Shown one piece after another: positions 35,521 through 45,943 of a DNA stretch of 64,000 nucleotides. Within the stretch, counting starts at the first letter, position 1. Each line of letters begins with the position of its first letter. Under the pieces are notes generated by a model. That model ran no database searches and was not told the DNA's origin. It saw only the letters and a program-made list of their open reading frames with translations. The DNA comes from Russula earlei (lineage: Eukaryota > Basidiomycota > Agaricomycetes > Russulales > Russulaceae), in NCBI GenBank assembly GCA_025769875.1, contig JAGFNK010000066.1, positions 62,001 to 126,000 of the forward strand, in the 5' to 3' direction. A program made the position numbers and the translations under genes.

Positions 35521-36709
35521 TCATGTGATGATCGTCCACTGAAGGGCCTCTACAGCTGCATTCAATTGTGCAAACTGCTCGACAAAATACGCCCGACTGC
35601 CCTTCTTACTTGCCGGACGTGTATCTTCCTTGCCCTTCCAGAACGCCTTTACGGCAATAGCGACGGAGGTCAGTGCACGGGCAAACGAATCCCGCGATTC
35701 GTGCAAGGAAGACGGATCATCGGGGGCGCCATATATCTGTGTTGCCAGATTGTCTACCGCAGCTACGAGCGGTGGAGCAGAATCTAGCAGATCGTCTAGC
35801 AGGGCATTAGGAGGTGTCTGGGCCGGGGCACGTAGAGGAGGTAGGAGGGCGCCGCGAACATCATGGAAGAGTGCTGAAGTCCGCTCCACGATGCTCAGTA
35901 ACTGGCGAAGATGCATCCCCCGGGGAGGGCCACAGTCAGGGGTTTGGGTGCAAGAAATGCGTGAAACGAACGCGCACAGTCTTTGCGAGCGCTATCTGCT
36001 CCGGGCTCTGCTCCCCCGGGTCAGAGTCGAGCTCAGGATCGTGCCAGCCATCGTCGAAGCCATTGCCGTCATCGTCATCGGGAGGATCGGCCTCGATCCC
36101 AAGGACAGCCACCGCGTCGTCGATTATCTCCGTGTGCTCGCGCCAACGCTTGCGAACGGCAATCAGATTGGTCACGGAGAGGCCGTCGGGGGGGTTGGCC
36201 TTGGCTTGCGAGATCAGTTCGTGAACGACGCCCGTCTTGGCGAGATACACATCGTTTCCGTTTTTGGGTCGTGGTCCGGGAGCGGCCGCGTCGACTGTGG
36301 TGGTGGGGGTGGGGGTGGGGGTGGTAGGATGGGTGAGGAGGGCGAGGTGCGCGTGGGCGAGTTCCTGCAGAGCCGTGAGAACACTTTTTGCCGTGGAATG
36401 CACCTCTGCGGTGAGAGCGCGGCCGTGGACGCGGGGAAGGAACAGAGAGGCGTTGGACGCGAGCGTGGACGAGTGGGATACGAGGTCCTTCAGAGGAAGG
36501 AGGGCGGCCGAGTAGGCCGGCTTGGACGGATTGAGCGCGATGGAGAGTTTCGTCGTGTTTGAATAGAGGACGGAGAGGAGGGAGATGAAATCTGCGCGTA
36601 GGGTGGTCAGTGGAAGCTCTTGCGCGTCCGACTTTGTGGTAATGGCTGCGATGGAAAGGGCGCAGGTTTGAGAAAGTAAAGTGAGAGCAGAGCGAATGTC
36701 GGAGGCCAT
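35521..36709 (-). CDS. GCIP/CCNDBP1-like (cyclin-D1-binding protein 1-like) protein
   Basis: A two-exon protein of about 370 residues, helical throughout, resembling the Grap2/cyclin-D-interacting (GCIP, CCNDBP1) family. In animals these bind cyclin D1 and act as negative regulators; the fungal role is not known. The start is MASDIRSALTLLSQTCALSI. It continues with LPLTTLRADFISLLSVLYSN, LLPLKDLVSHSSTLASNASL and EVHSTAKSVLTALQELAHAH, then a TPTPTPTTT linker, KTGVVHELISQAKANPPDGL and VRKRWREHTEIIDDAVAVLG, an acidic stretch (DDDDGNGFDDGWHDPELD), and after a 60-70 nt intron LLSIVERTSALFHDVRGALL, ending ALQWTIIT. The intron donor is taken at KTVR (GTTCGT) and the acceptor at GCCAG. It is divergent from YME1 with only 95 bp between starts. 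Confidence 0.68.
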
Positions 36710-36804
36710 GAGGGAGAGGTGTGACCCACGTGGCCCGTCTGGACTGTCCAGACGCGTTGCGTTCCTCCCGTTCGCCCTCTCACCTTCCCTCCTTGCACGA
36801 CACG
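36710..36804. promoter_or_regulatory. very short bidirectional promoter (CCNDBP1-like / YME1)
   Basis: Only 95 bp separate the two divergent start codons. The gap contains GACGCGTTGCG and a CT-rich stretch (CTCTCACCTTCCCTCC) just before the YME1 ATG, typical of fungal core promoters. Confidence 0.4.
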
Positions 36805-39781
36805 ATGACCAGCTGGATGAGGCTCAGACTGTTCACCGCGTCCTCACCGACACTGTATCAGCTCAGAGCCCTGCATCCACGTCCTTTCTGGCACAGAACA
36901 AACCCATTCTCTAGATCCTCGCTCTCTCACGAATTTCGTCCTTCGTTACCTCATCGTCCGCTTCCCCATGTGCTCATCCCGTCCCGTACCATCTCTCTCG
37001 GCTCCATATTCTCCTCAAAACCCTCCCCGACCCCCTCGCCTCATGCGGTAGCTCACGTGGCCAGGATAGAGGCAGACGCGAACACACATCCTTATGACGT
37101 CGAGAAGCAGCTCGCCCTCTTCCAAGCCCTCTCTGAAACGAATATCCAGCCTGGGTACGAGCTCGTCATAAATCGGTGGGAGAGGATGACTGAATTCGTG
37201 CGTCCCTTCTGCAAATACATGCTTAAATACGCTGACCTGTGCATCCCGCTAACTTGTAGGACCCCACGTCGCCCCTCCTTCATTCGGACAAGGCTTTCGA
37301 GTATTACATCCAGGCTCTCCTGAAGGCAAAAAAGGAAGCATCAATCAACCCTGCAGTGCGCAGGCGCGAGTCCCTGCTTGCTTCTCACCCCCTCGGTACT
37401 CCGTCATCTCCTCCACCACAAGCCGAACCGTCCGAAGTCCCACCGGCATCAGCTGAAGAAGCACCATCCCCCGCACCACCCCAGGCCGTTTCCCGCAGTC
37501 AACAGATTGCCTCTTCAGTCCTGACAGGCGCGACCGTCGAGCCTCTGACTTCCTCTACTTCCGGATTTGGCTCCCAAGGTCTGCTGTCTCCGGAAATGGT
37601 GAAGTTTCTCGCAGCCCTCAACGCTGGCCAGGGCGGCAGCGGCAATCCTGTCCATGTCATAATCAAAGAACGTGAGTTGTAAGGGGTCATTTCTGTTCTG
37701 CCCTCAAATTGGTTGAAGGTAAAGGCGCTTGGATCCCAAGCTTTGCGCGGTTTTTGGTATTTGCTGGCATCGCTACTTTTTGTAAGTTACTTCTATGCAC
37801 CCCGCAATGAAGTTTTTCTGACTATTTGCAGTCGTCCTCACTCCTCCTTTCCGTCCTGGTCGAGAACTCCGGCCTCGTTAAAGCTGCTCCCCGCCAATCC
37901 GAATTCGAGCCGCATGAATCTAGCAAACCGGTTCGCTTCAGCGACGTACACGGTGTTGACGAGGCAAAAGAGGAGCTCAAAGACGTGGTCGCGTTTTTGA
38001 AGGACCCATCAAGGTTTGCTGAGCTCGGTGGAAAGCTGCCAAAGGGCGTGCTGCTCACCGGAGAGCCCGGAACTGGCAAGACGATGCTTGCGAGGGCTGT
38101 GGCAGGCGAGGCGGGCGTCCCGTTCCTGTTCGCGTCAGGGTACGTGTCAACATCTTAAGCATCTAAATCGTCTTCCCAACACGACGAAGCTCCGAGTTTG
38201 ACGAGATGTTTGTCGGCGTCGGCGCCAAGCGGGTGCGCGACCTTTTTGCGACAGCCCGAAAAAAGCAACCTGCCATCATCTTCATTGATGAGCTTGACGC
38301 CGTCGGCGGGAAGCGCAGCGCTCGTGATCAGCAGTATATGAAGCAGACCCTCAATCAGCTGCTTGTCGAGATGGATGGATTCGTGCAAGACGAAGGAGTC
38401 ATCGTCATCGCTGCGACTAATTTCCCAGAGTCTCTCGATGAGTACGTGCTCTATTCAGTCTCTCGCGTCGGCCTCTAACATTGTATTGGGCTCGCAGGGC
38501 CCTTGTTCGACCAGGACGGTTTGACAGACACATCGCGGTTCCTCTACCTGACATTCGCGGACGCGCTCAGATCCTGCTACACCACATGAAGGAGATCGTT
38601 GTTGGTCCCGATGTTGACCCTATGATTTTGGCACGGGGAACTCCAGGCTTCTCGGGTGCCGACCTGCAGAACATGGTCAAGTAAGTTTTTGAGATTGCCG
38701 GTCCTCTTCGGGCTTACTCATGGTTTTCCAACTAGCCAAGCCGCTATTCAGGCATCTAAAGAACAGTGCAAGGCAGTCGCACTCAGGCATCTGGAGTGGG
38801 CCAAGGTCGGCTCCGTTTCCACGTCATAATCGGGCGATGGCTGAAATTGCATTTGTGCGTAGGACCGCATCGTCATGGGGGCGGAACGACGCAGCTCGTA
38901 TATCGATGAGAGAGTCAAGCGTCTCACAGCATATCACGAGGGAGGCCATGCACTCACAGCCCTCTACACCGAAGGGGCGATGCCTTTGCACAAAGTTACT
39001 TGCATGCCACGTGGACATGCACTCGGAGTCGTGCGTTTTAAAAGTATCCTTCCCTTTCTGTCAAAACATGCTAAGGATCGTGATGCTCGTAGACCTCCCA
39101 ATTACCAAAAGACGACAGACTGATGATCACACAGAAAGAATTTCTGGCTGATATAGACGTTGCACTCGGCGGTCGCGTGGCAGAGGAGCTCATTTTCGGT
39201 GCGGAGAACGTTACGAGTGGTGCATCATCCTGATTTGAGGAAGGCAACCGCCACCGCCACTCGCATGGTCAAGGCAAGTCAAGTTTAACCAGCCACATAC
39301 TAGAGTGACAAAGACGATGATTTGTCCTGTTCGCAGAATTGGGGATATTCGGAGAAAATTGGACCAGTATACCTAAACGATCGAGAAGAAAGCATTTCCA
39401 CAAGCAAGCGTGAGGAAATTGAGAACGAAGTGCGGAGGTGAGGGATAGTATAACTGGTCTGGGCCATCCCGCTGATAATCGCACGTTTGGCTTATTAGAT
39501 TGCTTCAAGCGGGGCAATCCAGGGTCTTCACTCTCCTACGGTCAAAACAGCATGAGCTGCACAGGGTGCGTTCCTCCGCGTCCACTTGGCTGCGGTCGCG
39601 TCGCTAAAGAACGGTATAGCTCGCACTTGCACTCATTGAGCACGAAACGCTCGACATGGAAGAAGTCGAGAAGGTGATTCGGGGAGAACCTATACGAAAT
39701 ATCAAAGACGTCATCAGCGAGGATCTGTCTCGCCTAGGTGCGGCCGCCCCTGAATCCCCATCGGCGGTCGCTGCGTCATAG
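36805..39781 (+). CDS. YME1: mitochondrial i-AAA protease (FtsH family)
   Basis: An inner-membrane ATP-dependent zinc metalloprotease facing the intermembrane space, which degrades unassembled or damaged proteins. Start [20 protein letters not shown] looks like a presequence; an upstream ATG exists at 36721. The N-domain has [19 protein letters not shown], then a Pro/Ser linker, [20 protein letters not shown] and a membrane span ([13 protein letters not shown]). The AAA domain has Walker A GEPGTGKT, the pore motif [13 protein letters not shown], Walker [12 protein letters not shown] and the second-region [20 protein letters not shown] plus [18 protein letters not shown] (Arg fingers). The protease site is HEGGH with [11 protein letters not shown]. 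One +1 frame break occurs at TCC-TGA-T (39228-39234): the reading GASS-DLRKAT, conserved in FtsH proteases, resumes one base later. It ends SPSAVAAS. About nine introns. Confidence 0.93.
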
Positions 39782-41868
39782 CATTCGTTCGCATATATTT
39801 TTTTCATTACGGGGTGTTTTTTTTTGTCATGAGTGCTCCACGTCCGATGCGAGCTGAGGTCGTCTGACTGGTCGCGCAAGTTGACATAGGGAAGTGTTCG
39901 CATGTTTGGTACGCAGATACCCGACAGCACCGCGCTGAGCTGGGGATCACTGACAGAAGAAGCTCGTTATGCAGCGCAAGGTCGCACGGAACGATGCGTC
40001 TGAAAAGTTGAGTTACATTGAAACCTTCCCAGGGGTGGAGAGTGGTTCTTCCGGGCCTTCCAGGCCAAAGGGATGCCGGTGGAGCGATAAATCCGCGGGC
40101 CCTTTCTGCAATTGAAGGAAATTGAAGAAATTGGCTTCGGCTGCTGCGCGTGACATGGAATCCTGCACGGCTACGAGAAGCCGGTTGGCGGGGACCAGTG
40201 GAGGTGAAGAAGAGGGGCAGGCAAAGAAGTTCCAAGACCACGACGTGGTCGGTGTTAGTTACTTACAAGGACATGCATAAATGTGGTACCGTCAGGCGGC
40301 AGAGATGCGGGTGAGGATGGGATCGTGCATCGTGTCGTACCGCGCACTGTCCCCGCTTCTTCGCGGAGCTCGAACAAACAGAGATGAAGACTCGCGCCGC
40401 GCCCTCCTTCTTCCCCTCCCTGCGGCACTTGGGGAAGCTTCCGTGTAGAACGAGAACGCAGATGGACGAGCGAGCGTCTGGCCTCGTCCCAGTCCCCAGT
40501 CCCCAGTCCTAGGGAATGTCACCCACCCGTGGGTTGCCTACCTAAGCAGGGACACGGACGGGAGCGCCCGGCACCTGCGTTTTATTGCCTTGCCGCGGCC
40601 AGGGCAGGAACGTCGATAACGGCGACGCGCGCTTGTCGACCCATGCCCTTAGCGTCAAAGCGTCCGCGATCGGAAAAAGGCGCCCCACGCTTGCCCCTGG
40701 CTGGGAGTGGCTTCTTCTCGCCACGCCACGGGCCTCTCCAGATCTGTGGGCGTCGCCTATTCGCTGGGTGCGACCAGGAGGCCAGCCAGCCAGGAAGGGC
40801 ACGAAGGGGGAGGGGAGGGGGGGGGGGGACACGGTATACTACGGCAGCGGGGGTTCGTACCCCTTCGTATCGGCGATCTAGAAGGAAAAAAAGAAAAAAG
40901 TACCGGGCGCAGAGCGTGGGCAAAAGCTGGGTTTTGTGAGGACGTATCGGCCTCATTTGGAACAAATACGATACGACTGGACGCCGCCGTGGGTCCACGG
41001 GCAAGGCGCGGGGGGGGGGGGGGACCATTTACGCGACTGTCGCTTTGTGCCGGAGAAGGTGTGATGGCAACAGCAGCCTGGCTCGTATCTCCCGTGCCAG
41101 CGAACGTGGGCAGGGGGGAGCATCAGGCCTATCAGAGGCGAAGAAATCGTGTCGAGGGGCGTGCGAATGGCGAAGCAGGTCGTGCCACGCGGTACGAAAA
41201 AAAAAAAAAGGAATGTGGTGGGCACAGTGCGGGGGAAAAGGGTGCCGGAAAGAGCTTTGCGCAGCAGCAACGCTACGAATCGAGTCCGATAGGAGCCCAA
41301 CGAGGAGTCACCACGCCTTGAGTGCGCCAAGTATCACCCAGTTCGGCGATCTCGGACTCTGACGAGCGCCTATATGCACAAATACCATACCATATGGGTT
41401 ACATTCGAATTGATATTATTTGCAAGTAAAACGCCTCGCCTACCGCACCAAAACGGCCCCTCGCCGCTCCAAAACTCGTGCTTGCGGGCGGTTCAGAAAA
41501 AGGCAACGAAACCACGTGTTCGATGCCCACGTGGTGCTATCACGATCACTCGCCGTCTCTCTGCGGGTGGAGTGGATGATTGCCGCAATCCGCAATATTT
41601 GACGTTCCGTAAGCACGGGGCGAAGATGACATGCATTCCCAGTCTGTCGTCGATCTCAAACTTAAAAATCAAAAGGCCCCGTTCTTTTGTTTTTTTTTTT
41701 TTCTCATCTCATTTCAGCCAGGCGTTCACCACCCCTCTGCCCCCGTCCACCGACGACGACTGGCTACCTCCGCCGACGACGCCAGGTCCGCTTCCGCGCC
41801 TTTGAACGACCTCCCCGTTTGCCTTTTCCGAAGCTTTAAGTTTGCAAGGACAAGATTGCGTTTGCGAG
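39782..41868. other. 2 kb GC-rich gene-free stretch with homopolymer runs
   Basis: No conserved protein is visible on either strand although chance frames are long because of high GC. It holds G runs of 12 (40817-40828) and 14 (41010-41023), an A run at about 41199-41211 and two CACGTG palindromes (41513, 41528) set in an 8 bp inverted repeat. It may be a decayed element or a long regulatory region. Confidence 0.45.
41511..41535. promoter_or_regulatory. paired E-box palindromes
   Basis: ACCACGTG (41511-41518) and CACGTGGT (41528-41535) form an inverted repeat with a 9 nt spacer. Each half contains CACGTG, the site bound by bHLH factors such as Cbf1/Pho4-type proteins. It lies about 330 bp upstream of the Cys-rich mini-gene. 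That it is used is inference. Confidence 0.35.
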
Positions 41869-42175
41869 ATGTGTCACAGGCATCTCACCTTTGAAAAGAG
41901 CTCCGTCTGCGGTCATTTGATCCTCACGACGTCCCAAGACGTCGATTGTCAGGATCCTCAATGCTATAATAGTTCTGCGCATCCTTCCAACTGTGCCGCC
42001 AGATCTGGGCATGCCTACTGTTCATGTCGCAGATATTATACGTACGTTCAAATCCCTCACTTCGTCCACCCTCCTCATTCCTCCTCACCACGCCAGCCGA
42101 CCGGAGCGCATCGTATCATCTGGCCTGGTATTATCTCCATCGCAATCTTCCCCCACAATCTTCACTCTTACTTAA
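41869..42175 (+). CDS. small Cys/His-rich protein, basidiomycete type
   Basis: About 85 residues in two exons. Start MCHRHLTFEKSSVCGHLILT (an earlier in-frame ATG lies at 41842). It goes on through DVDCQDPQCYNSSAHPSNCA to CSCRRYYTRPERIV after an intron that begins GTACGTTC and ends CCAG. The spacing of Cys and His (C-x2-R..C-G-H..D-C-x3-Q-C-x6-H-x3-N-C..C-x-C-R-R-Y-Y) suggests a small metal-binding module, and similar short proteins with the '..YYT.PERI' ending occur in mushrooms, as I recall. It has no signal peptide or membrane span. Function is unknown. The second exon ends at TAA 42173-42175. Confidence 0.5.
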
Positions 42176-42303
42176 AACTCCCGAACAGCTGCCATACAAG
42201 TGTCCTTCGTGTTCTTGATCTTCATGATAGCCGTCGAACGTCCCTCATTTCCCTTTGTGTGTTGTAGCGTATACGTGGACGATCTTGCATCGCAACCTCT
42301 GTA

Positions 42304-45300
42304 CTAGTATAAATCCAGGTCAACCTCACCCAGCACCCGGTCTGAGAAACCGCCCTCCTCGTACACCTCGTCTTCGTCCATCGGCACCCTTCCCTGGTTA
42401 GGTTGTGATAGCCCAGCGGCCACTGCAGCACTCTGCTCCACTTCGGCTTGCCGCTGCGCTGCCTGTGCCTTTTCGACGTCCTCCACCGTCCACAATGACA
42501 CACCGGTCATATTCTCGCCTGCATTCTGTGAGATAGTGCGCATGAAAAGCTTTGACAACGTCAAGGCCATGTCTGTCGAAAGGTTCGCCGCAGTTTCGGT
42601 TATGTACTGGTTGATCCACCGCGGCAACTTCGCCCGCTTATCCGCACGAGCGAAGCGCTAAGGATGCCGCCACAGTATGAGTTCATTTCTAATTTCCATT
42701 AATGGTAGCCAACCGCACACGACTAACCTTATCCGCAAAGACCATGAGTCCCCAGTCGGTCTTTCCTCGTAGGGCACGACCGACGCACTGGGCCGCATTT
42801 CGGATCGCATCAAAGCCCAGGAATTCGGACTCGCGTATCCGATAAGCGTCGCGCAAGTACTCCAAGCGTGCCTTCAATATTCGGCTTTCTGTGTACTGAT
42901 ACGGGACACTAACATAAGCAATGAGCATGAATCCCTTTGCGACTCTGGAAACCTACCCAAACATGATCACAGCGCGACCATAGTTATGGTCAAAGTCAAT
43001 CCCTTCGGATACCTTCCCTCTTGCAACAGACAGCAATACAGCCCCTCGGCCATTGTCACATGCCTAGCTTTAGATTGGCAACCACGCGTTTAGAGAACGG
43101 TAAACGAAACCTACCCTCCGATAGTTCTCGAGAGCAATACTTGTCTCGTTTGCATCAGGTGTCTCAACAAAGATGAGTTTATGCTTCCAGACTTCGTTCA
43201 AGATGCCCTGTGAGGAAAAGACCAGTTATATTCTGAATGTGGTGTGGTAGGCTCATAAATGCAGACCATGTCGTTCCATGCCGCAACGATGGACTCCATG
43301 TAGAGGTAGCTCGGGAAGAATGCAACCACTCCATCGGGTACAATCTTGCTGTATTCCACCAAAATGCTTCCGAAATTCCGAACCACGGCCGGATCGTTTC
43401 GTACCTCGAAGCGAGAGCTGATTGCGACTTGGTCGCTGCCTCGGGTTATCACCTGAGGTCTCGGTCAAGTGACTAATCAGGAACCGGCGATTGACTTGTG
43501 ACTCACAAGAGGTAGGAAGGCATTGCGCGTCAAAGTCATCGCATACGTCTCTTGGACCGCGGGGGTAAATTGCAGCATTTTGGGGTACATGTCGAGCGGT
43601 GAGATTGTTCCGGAGGTGATGACCACACTGCTGAAACGCTCGAAGACGGGCTTGATAGCAATGGCGGGGTCCATGCAACTAGTACGGTACTTTGAGAATG
43701 CGGCTACGCACACGGTAAGGACGACCTTGATTCAGAGACGTACACAAAATGGAACACAGGATTTGGCACCGTGGCATTGTCCGTTTCGAACGGCTCGAGA
43801 ATGAGGAGGAAACCTAAAGGTCACACCGTCATTTCTGACAGGGGAGCAATCTAAAGCAGGAACGCCAATACCCTTTTCGTACGTTGAGACAAGCGTCGCG
43901 AAATTCGCGACTTTTTGTAATGACGAATATTCGTCCAAGCGGCTGAGCTCGAGGGTTCGGACAAGAGATTGTAATCGTTCTGCACAGAACCTATTCAAGG
44001 AGGGCATTGTCGCGACGATGTAGCTTCGCGATGATATCCAAATGTGCGGCTGGCCTACCGGAGAGGCCTCCTTTCGATATAAGTGATATCTTTCAGATGT
44101 TGGAGAAACGACAACGGCGTCTCTGCGACAACATGCAACACACGCATGCGAGTCTAGACCGACATCAGCACATGCATATGGTTGGAGGGTCTCCTTTGAA
44201 CGAAGTTTAAAGTCCCGACCTTGAGATACTCGACAAGCCGCTTGAGAAAAGCTACGAAATGCTCGGCCTTTCGAATATTCCCCGGAACAGCTTCTTTGAG
44301 GAGGTCTTCGGGTAGAACTGTACCACGACTTAGCTCAAAGGCCGTTGTGAATGGGGCTCGGTGCAGACCTGGATTACTCATGAAAGCGTCTTCGGCAGAT
44401 GCCGCCTCCTGTAGTCCTTCTACGAGCTTGGCGTATTCGTCCTGCAGCTTGGACGCGTCTGTCTTCTTTATCCTAGAGTGCCAATCAATATTTCTCCGTG
44501 ACTCAAATTTCGAAAGCAACGCGCTCATCGATCTTATCTGCGAGCTTGTCCACACTTCGAGCAGCCGCGTCGAGCATGGGCCGAGTCAAATCGATACTCA
44601 GTGACTCGATGCACACATTGTCTAGGTTAAACGCTACTTGAACAGAGGAACGGCAACGTGAGGTGTCCTCGCTACGCACCTATATTATGCGCTTCGTCGA
44701 ACACTACGATCGAGTCTTTAGACATCTCCTTCGAGACTTGCTCCGCCACCTTCGGGTCGAGAAGGTAGTGGAAGGAGTAAATGATGACGTCGACGAAGGG
44801 CATCTTTGAGTGACGAATCAACTCTTCTTCATGGAAAACAGAAGGCACGAGCAAACCGAACGTCGGATGGTAAAATATGGGCAAGTTGCGGAATCTCGCG
44901 CGTGCTGCAAGATGTCCGCCAACGTCCAGATGCCGGGTGGCAGGATTTTGTCGTTCGGGATGTTATTCATGCTCTTTCGGCACGTCCTTGAGTGATAGCA
45001 TGGGGAAAAGCTCACGTGAAAACGAAACCTACCTCATGGAAATTACACACTTCTACTGAGCCCGGATCAGCTCTTGCCTTGGTCACCACAGCGGCATTCG
45101 TAAGGTCTCGACATCGAGCATCCACGACCTTGCCCTTCTTCTCTTTGGACACCTTCGAATGTGCGTCATGGAGGGCACAAATGGTTGGCAGAACCCTCGT
45201 ACCTCGGGGTGTATGCAAAGATTCTTGCGACTGGTCAATCCCAAGCCAGTAAAGGCCTTTTCCTTCTCGCGCTGTTCATCTGTCTCTGAAACTGATATGC

Positions 45301-45794
45301 GATATTCCATCAGTCGCTTCAACTCAGAGAGAGCCTTCTCGATCTCCGGGACTGTGCGAGAGCAGTAGATGAGTTTGCGTTTCACGGGAAAGGACTGAGG
45401 GTCAATGACAGTCTGAAGCTTATATCTTAAGGGGGATAAGTGATACCTGCTGATACGAGACGATTAGGGAGAGCAAAGAGACCGTCTTTCCTGTCCCTGA
45501 AGGCATTTCCAGTACGCAGTGTCCCTGCGTCATTACACAGGGGTGAGGGATTGCCTGCCAAGTCCGGACGTATGTACACACCGTCGCATCTAGAGTTCGT
45601 TTCAAGTCACACATGTACGCATATTGCTCTGTAGTACAATGGACGTGACGAGATCATTTGCAAAGGTAGGGTTGTGACGCACCAGGATATATTCGGTCAT
45701 AAGGAAAAACTATCTGCGAAGACAAATTATTCAATTTTGTTTGAGAGAATGTACACGGACAGCCCACAGGAAGGTCATCGATAAGGAACTTCAT
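42304..45794 (-). CDS. RAD3: DNA repair/transcription helicase XPD (TFIIH subunit)
   Basis: The 5'-3' helicase of TFIIH, needed for nucleotide excision repair and promoter opening. Start MKFLIDDLP joins across a short intron to [10 protein letters not shown], matching the invariant XPD N-terminus. Motifs in order are [20 protein letters not shown] (Walker A), [19 protein letters not shown] (Ia), the iron-sulfur cluster region with cysteines in [16 protein letters not shown] and CNFHE through TCPYFTIR, the DEAH box in [32 protein letters not shown] (IV) and [20 protein letters not shown] (VI). It ends [10 protein letters not shown]. At least twelve introns interrupt it and no frame break was found. 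The gene is probably essential. Its C-terminal tail is Gln/Glu/Ala-rich ([18 protein letters not shown]), longer than in yeast and typical of basidiomycetes. Confidence 0.95.
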
Positions 45795-45943
45795 GAGCTC
45801 TGCCTTGTAGAATCACCGTCAACGACAACCGAGTCAATTGTCGTCGACGCGTCAAACAATAGTTAGTCACATGATGTCACTAATGATTGGGCATTAATGC
45901 TATTACTATACTACTAATAAAACATAAAAGGTCTGTAGTATAG

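Noticed and set aside
36298..36330. GGTGGTGGGGGTGGGGGTGG as a regulatory G-quadruplex site
   Set aside because: It is the coding sequence of the TPTPTPTTT linker in the CCNDBP1-like protein, read on the other strand; ordinary low-complexity coding is enough to explain it.
40529..41321. Long frames on both strands in the GC-rich gap, some Arg/Gly-rich
   Set aside because: High GC removes stop codons; all frames are similarly long, with no conserved motif, splice-consistent structure or even composition.
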